Positions 55,580-64,000 of a stretch of DNA of 64,000 nt are shown in pieces. The notes beneath the pieces are model-generated. The model did no database searches. It was not told the DNA's origin and saw only the letters and a list, made by a program, of their open reading frames with translations. The stretch's first letter is position 1. The number at the start of each line of letters is the position of its first letter. The stretch is from Meghimatium bilineatum (taxonomy: Eukaryota > Mollusca > Gastropoda > Stylommatophora > Philomycidae), in contig CM067316.1 of NCBI GenBank assembly GCA_034231615.1, positions 28,396,421 through 28,460,420 of the forward strand, read 5' to 3'. The translations under genes and the position numbers were made by a program.

Positions 55580-56379
55580 TCTACTGAACTAGTCGTTGAG
55601 TAGGGGATTAAAATCTCTAGTCAAGACATGCCTTTCATTCTAAGAGTGCAGCATCTTTCACACTTATATCAGGCGTGTTGCTTTTTATCTTGTGACTTTA
55701 TGATGGCCTGGGACTTAGTGGAGTTTAGTAAAAATGAGGACCACTGAGATCAACTTAACTGTTACCTCACATTTTAAATTGAAATATGCAGATGCAAACG
55801 TAAGTAAAACAGACCAGATTGGTTATGAGCTGATATCATTGCACTTGTGGCAAACCCATAGGTGCTCAGTCTTCCCCAGCAGACGTTGAAATGTAAAAAA
55901 ATGCCAGTAACCTCATTAAATTAATTAAGGATGTCACGGATAACTATGACAACAAGGTATACATGAAGGAAAAAGAAATCATTTTGACATAATTTTAATC
56001 ACTTAATCTTGTATACCTCAAATTAATCACAATAACACATATTAATTCAAACATACAAATAATACATTTTCTAATTATTCAGAAACTCCTAGCATGAGCA
56101 GAAATAGTATGTCAACAGATCATCTGTAACTAATACAATCCACTCTAAATAATAACATAATATAACATAATTGACCTGCTGTGATAGACTTAGCATCAAA
56201 TGGTCCAGAACTCCACATAGAAACTTCTGTAAAACAACAAGTCAACAACCAATAATATAGAAATTAATGAACATGGAGATTTATTAAAATCAAATCCAAC
56301 AATGTAACCAAATTTGCACTAACCTACAGATGAAGTTCAGTTTTCAGATTATCATCAGCACACACCGGACAAATTCATC
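55580..56379. other. No supported gene
   Basis: A/T-rich. No coding or structured repeat signal that I can support. Confidence 0.4.
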
Positions 56380-58430
56380 TGTCTATTGTCTATCCCCAGG
56401 TGGTGTTGCCGCAGCTTCCATACTTGCTGTTGAGCATAGGGGTTTGTGAAGGAGATGTAGTCTGCGTTCCAGAGCGAGATGTGTTGCTCTGATTGAGGTG
56501 TAGTCATGTTTATTCGGGATGACCTTGATGTTGTCTATCCACCTTTTCCTAGGTCTGCCCTAGCTCTGTATCCTGATTCCATCTTGTTATAAGTTCTTAT
56601 GGGAAGTTGATCGCTCATCTTCATAAGATGTCCAAACCATTTTATCTGTTGTTTCTCTATACATCCGGTGCATGATGTGACACCTAATATCTTTCTGATT
56701 ATTTTTTCACATTTTGTCGAGTTTGGTGACTCCACTTGCCTTCCTTAGATATCTCATTTTTAACTAGTTTCGATCCTCTTATGTCAGTTGTCAAATCTAT
56801 CAAGTAGCATAGTGTTGATATAAAGATGCTCTTAATAATTTGTTTCTTTACTTCCATGTTGATTTTGGGTGCACTAGCAAAGGTGACAGCTAGTATGTCA
56901 CAAAAATCCAAATAGAGTACGTAAAAATAAAACAAAGTCAGAGAGTTCAAGTACCTGGGAAGTATATTCACAGAAGCTGGACAACTCGACAGAGATATAG
57001 AAACAAGATGTCAAAAGGCAAGTGCTCTGTTGATCTTGTTATTTGCATAGTTTCTGTCTTTTGTGTGTTAATCCACATGTTGTATTTATTGCATATTAAT
57101 TTATGTGAGTTGATGTGAGTTTGCAGTTTTTCTTTGTCATCATATATGATTCTTTGATCAACAGAGTAAAGCAGTTCATTTAGTTTATTGTTAAGTTGTT
57201 CACTCTCTGTTGTTTCGTTATATATCTCATTTTGTGTATCTTTTATAATTCTGTCTATGTAGACGTTGAATAGAATAGGTGACAGCACACATCCCTGTCT
57301 GACTCCTGTTTTTATTGAGAATGGTTTGGATACTCCATCTGTTCTCACCTTGATTATGCTTTTTTAATATAATTTTTGATGTTATTTAGCAGTTGTTTCT
57401 TGATTCCCTATATTTCTAGCATTTCTCACAGTATGTCTCTGTTTATTCTGTAGAACGCCTTTTTCTTGGTTGACAAAGATGATTTTTAGCCTTTTGTCAC
57501 ATTTAATAGCTTTTGCACTTAGTTGTCTAAAGGTAAATAGTGCATCTATCCTGCTCCGTTTCTGAAACCAAACTGGGCTGGACTTAGCTGTTATTTGATG
57601 CATCCTATTCTTTGTTCTAGTATTTTAGCATATATTTTCCCAGTGAGGCTGAGTAGTGAGATGCCGCGATAAGTTTCACATTCTCTTTTGTTACCTTTGT
57701 TTTTCCATATTGGAACTATAATTGAGTTTCCCGGTCATCTAGGACTATTTTATTCCAAGTTATCGAAAATATTCTGTTCAGCCATTTCGCGCCTATCCCT
57801 CAGCATGCTTTAATTGCTTCATTTGGTATATTTGTTGACTCCTGGTGATTTATTTTTGGGGCTATTTCAAAATTGCTTTTTCTATTTCTTGTTATAGTAT
57901 CACTTGCTCAAGTGTTTCTTGGTCTTTTACTGTGTACATGTATTCTACTGTAGTATTTGGGTTGTATAGTTCATGGAAGTATTCCTTTCATCTATTACTT
58001 CTTTCATTTTTATATAAGATTAGGTTTCCCTCTTTAGTGTTTATTATTGTTGTGGGGTCATATCTTTCGTCTCCTATTCTCATTGAGTTTACATTCTTAA
58101 AAAATTGTATGGGTTTTTCCTACATATGTGGACTAGGCTTTCCCCGTATTTGGTCCACAAATTATCTTCAGCTTTTTTTAATCACGTTTTCTGATCTTGT
58201 ATTGTTGGTAGTCATGTTTTTGTTTGGACTTTAACCATGTGTTGAAATATTTCTTTTTGTTTTTAATGGTTTATGTACTTCTTCATTAAACCAAGTTATC
58301 TTCTGTTTCTGTATTGTTCTTTTTCACCACATATATCTTTAAGATTTTTTATCATATGTGCTTTGAATGTGTCCCATTTGGTCTTGAGGATATCAGTTCA
58401 TTTAAGTAGTGAAAAATATGCCCAAGACAT
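56380..58430 (-). mobile_element. RTE-C, longest copy, with internal inversion
   Basis: Minus strand: pre-RT (about 58010-57900), fingers (about 57760-57640: VPIWKNKGNKRECE, ISLLSLTGKIYAK), KSSPVWFQKRSRIDALFTFR, motif B (KTGVRQGCVLSPILFNVYID), active site degraded to YSVD (57169-57158), NMWINTQKTETMQIT (to 57037). The next ~110-140 bp (about 56900-57035) read on the plus strand as EFKYLGSIFTEAGQLDRDIE, TRCQKAS, i.e. inverted. The minus strand then resumes: APKINMEVKKQIIKSIF, KQQIKWFGHLMKMSDQLPIR and the tail GATAGACAATAGACAG. 5'-truncated. Confidence 0.8.
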
Positions 58431-58625
58431 CTCTTGTTTATATGTGACTAGCTCATATGTGCTCCAATTCCCGTTTCAATAAATCTACCTGTGCAGTGGC
58501 TGACAATTCCCACCCAGTTCAATGCTGATTTATCAGTCTCTTTATATATCTATTGTGTTTATAGAAACAAGAGAAAACTATAAACAGGAGAAAATATTTG
58601 ATAATAGTTGGAGCTGCAGAGATAA
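58430..58625. repeat. Empty-site paralog of the RTE-G target repeat
   Basis: Uninterrupted copy (inverted) of 54520-54686 + 55357-55376; at the RTE-G position it reads GCTCATATGTGCTCCAATTC without the insert. Confidence 0.7.
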
Positions 58626-58796
58626 CAAAGGTAGAAAACAAAATATAATATAGAGAGTGTAAGAGGGTAAGAGAAATTAATGCTCCTCTGTAGAGTAACA
58701 ATTCCAGTTCTATGTACAACAGCAAACAAGGTCTTAGAAAAGTAATGACCGACATGCAACTTCAATCATGTTCTAGTAACCAGACTTCTAATAACA

Positions 58797-59073
58797 TTGT
58801 CTATTGTCTATCCCCAGGTGAATGATTGTTGATCGCATTCACACTTGCCGTTAAGCGTAGGGGTGGTATCTTACGCTGTCGTTTCAAGGCCAGATGTGTC
58901 ACCAAGGTTGCATTTAGTCCATGTTTGTTCAAGGTTATCTTAATGTTTTCTATCCACCGTTTTCTTGGTCTACCTTTGGCTTTACGCCCAGATATTCTTG
59001 TATTATATGCTCTTATTGGTATTTGGTTTGGCTTCATTCTCATAAGGTGACAGAACCATTTTACTTGCTGTCC
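58797..59073 (-). mobile_element. RTE-C 3' fragment
   Basis: Minus strand: QQVKWFCHLMRMKPNQIPIR, KAKGRPRKRWIENIKITLNK, SVNAINNHSPGDRQ, tail (GACAATA)2. A 7-bp AATAACA is present at 58790-58796 and 59074-59080, a possible but weak TSD. Confidence 0.75.
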
Positions 59074-59501
59074 AATAACAGAATGAACAAAAAGTGTATG
59101 AACATTCCAACTTCAAAGAATATGGTTCATAGCTAACACAGTGGTTCCCTTCCTTTTTTGGAGCAAATTTCCATATGTGGCTCTCCCTTTCGTTATGAGT
59201 CATCAAAGCTTTATAATCACTGTCACCAAAATTCTTGTTGATCATTCAAGTGGAGCTCCCTTAGACAAGTCTGTAATACCCAAATTTCAAAATGTTTTTT
59301 ATGCCACTCCCCCCCCCCCCCCCACATCCAGGGTGTCATATTGACCATGTTGAGAATAACTGATATAAAGCAGTAATCATGAACTTGAAACATTTGTGGC
59401 TAAACATTCACTATTATAATCAGTTTTTTGTAAGCTATAACTATGACATCAGTGTATACAATGGTATTTAAAAATAAATACTTACTACAGGTACCAGTAT
59501 A

Positions 59502-60564
59502 CAGTCATCCCTCAGTTATCGCGGTTAATAGGGACCAGAACAGGCAGAGATAAGTGAAAAACCGTGAAGTAATGTCATCCTCTCATTTTTAACAAACGTA
59601 CATTTTTTGTGTATGTATAATATCAATAAGTGTATATGAAACCATATAAGTGCATATGTTATTATTAGAACATTAAAGAATAGTTTCAAATATGTAAATA
59701 AAATATTAATAATATAAATAACATACATAAAATAATGTATAAAAAATATAAATATGATATGTGTGTGTGTGTAACATACATAGATGTAACTAAAATTCAT
59801 TTTCGTTCAACTCTTCTTCAGGAATGAGGCTATCATACAGGGCTTTGGCTTTAGTCCGAATCAAATTGGTATCGAGACTAACCTTCTTTTCCCGACAGTC
59901 TGATATCCACACTGATATGGCATTCTCCATTTTCACAATTCGCTTATTATAAGAAATCATAACTCGCTTAGTGTCCTTGGAGAACAATATCAAGGCAGTT
60001 TTACGGATATTCACTTCATTTTTTTAATGCAGCGAACTGTCGATTCGTTCAATCTGTAATGGCGTGCAACAGATGCATAGCTATGGCCTGCCTTAAGTAT
60101 GTCCATTAAATTAACTTTCTCGTCATTTTTCTCTTCTTATTCAGTCCACTAGAGGATATAGAGGTTGGAGCACATTTAGGAGCCATTTTCAAGGGCATCA
60201 CAAGCACTATTTTGCACAAAAAGCACACAAGAACAGCAAAAATTAGCACATCTCAAACTAAGCATAACTCAAACATTGATTTTTAATGAGAGCGGTCGTC
60301 TTCGCTAGGTATGAGAGCGAAGGTGGGGGAAACATCTAGGCCAATCAGTTTGCGAGATTCCTGAGTCGGGAGGGATATCAAATGGCGGGATGCTAGCCAG
60401 TCAATCAGAGACATGGATTTTGAATTGTGTGGGCACACCCTGCCTTCTGCAGGCGTGCGGGCAACTTTCACACCATAATTCCTCAATTTTGAAGAATATT
60501 TGTTAACAATCCGCAATGTACTGTGGCTGCGATAAATGAACCGCGAAGTAGTGAGGGATGTCTG
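59502..60564 (-). mobile_element. Tigger/pogo transposon, 1,063 bp, TA flanked
   Basis: Ends CAGTCATCCCTCAGTTATCG (59502) and, inverted, CAGACATCCCTCACTACTTC (60564), with TA on each side. Minus orientation: the right end is the 5' leader (GC-richer, 60190-60560), the transposase N-terminal part at 60186-59790, then the 3' non-coding end. The DDE catalytic domain is absent. Related MITE at 46214-46652. Confidence 0.87.
59790..60186 (-). pseudogene. Tigger transposase, CENP-B-type N-terminal domains
   Basis: ATG at 60186-60184: MAPKCAPTSISSSGLNKKRK, frameshift, then DILKAGHSYASVARHYRLNE, STVRCIKK (helix-turn-helix, CENP-B N type). Another frameshift leads to NIRKTALILFSKDTKR, KMENAISVWISDCREKK and NLIRTKAKALYDSL (HTH of Tc5/CENP-B type). 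Stop after ELNENEF at 59793. The long DDE domain that normally follows is missing. Confidence 0.82.
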
Positions 60565-60569
60565 TATTG

Positions 60570-61215
60570 GTACAGGTAATAAGTAACAGATCAAAATGAT
60601 ACTGTATCTCTTAAAGTGTTGGGAAGTCTCAAGAGGCATCACACAGTAAGAGATCACAGCTTTTGAAAGTGAGGTAACTTTTACTTCCATATCTGCCCTT
60701 CCTTTTATCCATAAAAACTGGAAGAGTTGCTTGAATCTTTCAATTATAAATTTATACTTTAAAGTATTCTTATGACTAACTACTCTAGAATATACTGTAT
60801 CAAATGAATACTTGTACAGTGTACTTGTATAGAGAGTTACACACCTTGCCAATACCAAAAATTTAGGCACAAAGACCTCCAACAAATTTTAACTATATAT
60901 GTATAGCTTATCTAGATATCAACCCAGCATTTTTTGGATGTGATTTTTTGGGCAATATTTATGTTAAGCAGTTTGCTATTTCTTTATGAATATTCCGGAT
61001 GCATAATTACTTGCGAAAAGATTTGAACCACATACTTTGGCTGTCACAGGAAGTGCTTCATACCATGTCACCACAGAGCCAGGAAAAAGTGAACTAAGTA
61101 TACAACAAATATTAAAGTAAACAATAGTACAGTAAGTGGAATTACATTATTGTGCATTCCATTATAACATAATTCACTTTTCAAAATCCCCAATTAGTTT
61201 ATTCATTAACATATA
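60570..61215. other. No supported gene; pogo-like MITE end near 61130-61220
   Basis: Mostly unassigned. Near 61132-61220 sequences like CAGTAAGTGGAATTACATTA and CATATACAGTGGAATGTCG resemble ends of the 62253 MITE family, but boundaries are unclear. Confidence 0.4.
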
Positions 61216-61221
61216 CAGTGG

Positions 61222-62250
61222 AATGTCGACATCTACACATGTTTTATTGACTAAACCAAAGCATTCAATTGTGTACAACATCAAAAACATTATATCAAGA
61301 CCAGCAAGTGGCCGTAATAGTAAATAGTGAAATATCTGATTGGTTTAGTGTAGATAAATGGAGACAGACAAGGATGTATCCTATCATCATATCTCTTCAA
61401 CATTTATGCAGAGAACATAATGAGGAATGTAAGAAATGACTAACATAGAAATAATTTCAATCCATTCATCATCAGAGGTCATAAGATACCATAACTAAGA
61501 TATGCTGATGATACAACACTATTGGCACATAATCAAGCAGGTCTTGAACACTTCTTAAAATCCATTAAAGAACATAGTGAAAAACAAAACCTATTTCTGA
61601 ATGCAAACAAGACCAAGATCATGGCAAGTGACAAAACCACTAGCAATTTCTCAATCAGTACCAACAACAGTGAATTAGAAAGAGTAACCAGTTTTGAATA
61701 CCATGGTTTTCTTATAAACAGTAACAATGATTGCTATGAAGAAGTCAGAAGGAGGTTGGCTATCACATCAAAGAAACTGATACAAATGAAAAACATGTGA
61801 CTGAGCTGCTGCAAAACAAAACTAACACTCCTAAGAGCTTGTATATTCGCAGTGGTAATATATCGGTGTGAATCCTGGACAATCACCAACAAAGTAAAAA
61901 ATAAAATAGCAGAATTTGAAACAAAATGTTACATTTTCTGAGGAAAAATCCTCAGAATACCATGAACCAAAAAGATCATCAATGTAGCCATCCTGAGCGA
62001 AATTAATGCAAAATAAAACTGGCTATTTTGGCCATATCAAATGCCATGATAGCCTAGAGAAGACCATAATGGAGGGGATGTTGCCAGAGAAACAAAAAAG
62101 AGGTAGACCAAGAAGAAGATGGACACATGACATCAAAGTTACCTGAACATGACAGTAATAGAAGCAAGAAGACTGGCTCAAGATCAATATAAATTTCAAA
62201 AGGCTGTGATGACTGCTACATTCTGTTCAGGATATGCTACCTGATGATGA
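61222..62250 (+). pseudogene. RTE-F copy, palm to 3' end
   Basis: Motif A (FID.TKAFNCVQH form, 61240-61280), motif B scrap (RQGCILSSYLFNIYAEN-like, 61360-61410), LRYADDTTLLAHNQAGLEH (intact YADD, 61500-61511), LFLNANKTKIMASD, RVTSFEYHGFLINSNNDC, then frame changes, a RCESWTITNKVKNKI thumb, GHIKCHDSLEKTIMEG, RGRPRRRWTHDIK and a (GATGATG) tail. Disabled by stops. Confidence 0.78.
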
Positions 62251-62252
62251 TA

Positions 62253-62436
62253 CAGTGGAATCCCTTTATAGCACATTCTGTTATAACAAATGTCCTTATA
62301 TAATATCAATTTTCAAAATCACCAATTATATTTATTCTATATTGTTTGTACTGTAGAGGCCTATATATAATGAGTTTCTGTTATTACATACATATTTTGT
62401 TTTTCCAGACTAAGGTGCTATAACAGGATTCCACTG
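62253..62436. mobile_element. Pogo-like MITE, 184 bp, TA flanked
   Basis: Left CAGTGGAATCCCTTTATAGC and right GCTATAACAGGATTCCACTG are inverse with few mismatches; TA at 62251-62252 and 62437-62438. Inserted exactly at the end of the RTE-F tail (GATGATGA|TA). Related to 23561-23740; an extra similar right end (AATTCCACTGTA) is at 62511-62522. Confidence 0.82.
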
Positions 62437-62524
62437 TATAACTGTTCATAGTGAATTATTTTTACTACTACATATATATTTTATCAATCCTGACCAATTT
62501 GTTATAATCAAATTCCACTGTATT

Positions 62525-63424
62525 ATGTAGGTGTGTGAAAGAAAATGAATAAATTATACCCTGTTTTTTTAAAAGACCTGGAACAAATATGATACATTCA
62601 GTGATGTAAAATGATACATTCAGTGATATAAAGACAGAGGAAAGACAGGAGACTATTTGTAGAACAACCATCAAAGGCACAAGTATGGATTCAAATAATA
62701 AGATAGAATTACTCAGTGCAGCATCTGATCATTTGAACTTGTCAGCAATGTTTTCTGCTCTATATTCCAGCGATAAATAGATAGACAGATAAACCCAATT
62801 ATGTATATCATGAAATTTGTATTTGATGGATTGATGACAAATTAATTATAAAAAAGTCATGAAACCTAATCAGAAATGAGTCTGCTCATTTCTGCTTGCA
62901 TGGCTGTTACCACACAGTGTGCAGAATTGAATTTGGTTTGTTCATTTTTAACACACATCTAAAATTATTGATCATTATTCCTTTGGTATTCCTTTTCAAC
63001 ACTTATAGAGCATGACTTCAGCATTCAGTTTCTGCGGTCATGTTATATTGTCAGGCCTGTCGTCAGGGCAAAGTCCACTGTCTTCTCCATATCAGAGCGG
63101 CTGCCCCACAGCTTTTGTCTCATATCTGTATCCTTTGACCAGGTCCACTGTCTATACTGTTTGTATGTTGGCAGTCCTGAAGTATGGGTTCTGGATTCAC
63201 ATGGACATTCATCTGTGAGTCCTCAGTCAGTAAAGGTGACCCAACAGTCTACAGTAGTCTATTCTAAGGTGAAATAGTGTGGTCTATTGGTATCTTTGGA
63301 GGTGCTGTATGTATTGCATCGGGTGTATCTTCCACTTCCTTCTGTTTCTTTCACTTTGACATATATGTGTTATGGATTATTGTTTTTCCTTCTCTGTAGG
63401 ACAGTGGGTGTCTGTCAGAGCATG
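62525..63424. other. No supported gene
   Basis: No recognisable domain. A short direct duplication ATGATACATTCAGTGAT occurs at about 62588 and 62609. Confidence 0.4.
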
Positions 63425-63472
63425 TGATTGTCTATTGTCTTTTCTCCTGTGGTTTGTTATCCACTCTTGCTG
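63425..63472 (-). pseudogene. RTE-C 3' end interrupted by piggyBac 4
   Basis: Inverted tail TTGTCTATTGTCTTTTCTCC and TGTGGTTTGTTATCCACTC match 22914-22952. The similarity stops at TTAA (63473-63476), where the piggyBac begins. Confidence 0.8.
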
Positions 63473-63476
63473 TTAA

Positions 63477-64000
63477 CCTTTAGCAAGCTAAAGGTGGTAG
63501 GTGGTACGGATCCCCTAAAGTACTAGCTCCTTCTAAGCTAAAGGTGTCCTGACCCACCTATAAACATGACATGTTTTTTTCCCGTAGTACAGCCTCGTTT
63601 GGAAATGCACATAAACTGGGACATTATTGATGCAGATGAAGCCTATTCCATTTCCACGTCTGCCACCATATTTGTCACACAAATCTTGTAGAATAGAGAG
63701 GAGTAGTTCGTTTTTTCCTACAGACATCCAAGCAATCAAGTTTGTTCATCATGGATTCAATTTTCTTCGAGTTTATTATGGATGACTATTCCGATGAGGA
63801 GGAAATTGTGCTGTTCCTAGAAGCAGATATCGCTCCAGTAGATGATGTGGTGTTAGATAGTGATAATTCTAGTGATACTGATTCTGTTGGCAGCGTGGGT
63901 TAAGAAATTTTCGATGATGAAATTGTAGAAAATTTGCATGTCCCTTCGGCATATAGCCATGATTGGCGTAGCGACTTCGATGAAATTGTTGGAGATATAG
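63477..64000 (+). mobile_element. piggyBac element 4, 5' part (runs off window)
   Basis: TTAA (63473-63476), then CCTTTAGCAAGCTAAAGGTG, with CTAAAGG also near 63537-63543. Transposase start at 63751 (MDSIFFEFIMDDYSDEEEIV), acidic N-terminus typical of piggyBac (LDSDNSSDTDSVGSVG), stop TAA at 63901. The same frame continues past the stop: EIFDDEIVENLHVPSAYSHD, WRSDFDEIVGDI. Only one stop is seen, so this may be the youngest piggyBac here. The rest lies beyond position 64000. Confidence 0.75.

Noticed and set aside
60283..60885. 200-codon frame on the minus strand
   Set aside because: It runs across the 5' leader and terminal repeat of the Tigger element and beyond it into flank; no domain seen.

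Overview
This is animal nuclear DNA. It is A+T-rich, repeat-dominated and intron-bearing, with no operons or ribosome-binding sites. Almost everything recognisable is a decayed transposable element: many non-LTR retrotransposon lineages, GIY-YIG Penelope-like fragments, four piggyBac remnants, hAT, SPIN, Tigger/pogo and Tc1-like DNA transposons, a tRNA-derived SINE and MITEs. The mixture suggests an invertebrate with a large genome, probably an arthropod or mollusc; the species cannot be fixed from this window. The only host gene I can support is one exon of a TMEM234-like membrane protein (minus strand, about 22.7 kb), so much of the window may be intronic or flanking DNA of that gene.

Layout. 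0-10 kb: a Penelope-like fragment, a broken copy of an unnamed coding repeat ('family U', 2.1-3.8 kb), a SPIN-type hAT MITE with its 8-bp duplication, a bounded RTE copy, and a 2.15-kb DNA transposon with ~180-bp inverted repeats split by a tRNA-SINE. 10-20 kb: LINE remnants, an RTE copy nested with a piggyBac and a short retroposon, and a bounded 2.7-kb hAT. 20-27 kb: RTE 3' ends, a second Penelope-like copy, the TMEM234-like exon, a pogo-like MITE and a (TA)n run. 27-42 kb: large antisense LINEs (endonuclease, RT and RNase H domains) interrupted by RTE and piggyBac insertions. 42-51 kb: GC-richer mosaic, a Tigger MITE, an RNase-H LINE and a second family U copy. 51-64 kb: minisatellite, RTE copies, a 1.06-kb Tigger, pogo-like MITEs and a piggyBac that enters the right edge.

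Nothing here works as a pathway; the structure is an insertion history. Labels RTE-A to RTE-G and LINE-J to LINE-M are working names for families recognised by comparing copies inside the window. Target-site duplications (TSDs) read directly from the sequence bound at least thirteen insertions and allow their relative ages to be ordered. The most distinctive items are family U, the SPIN element, the hAT with a compound left end, the in-frame 64-bp LINE-tail insertion at 31.26 kb, and several filled/empty site pairs.
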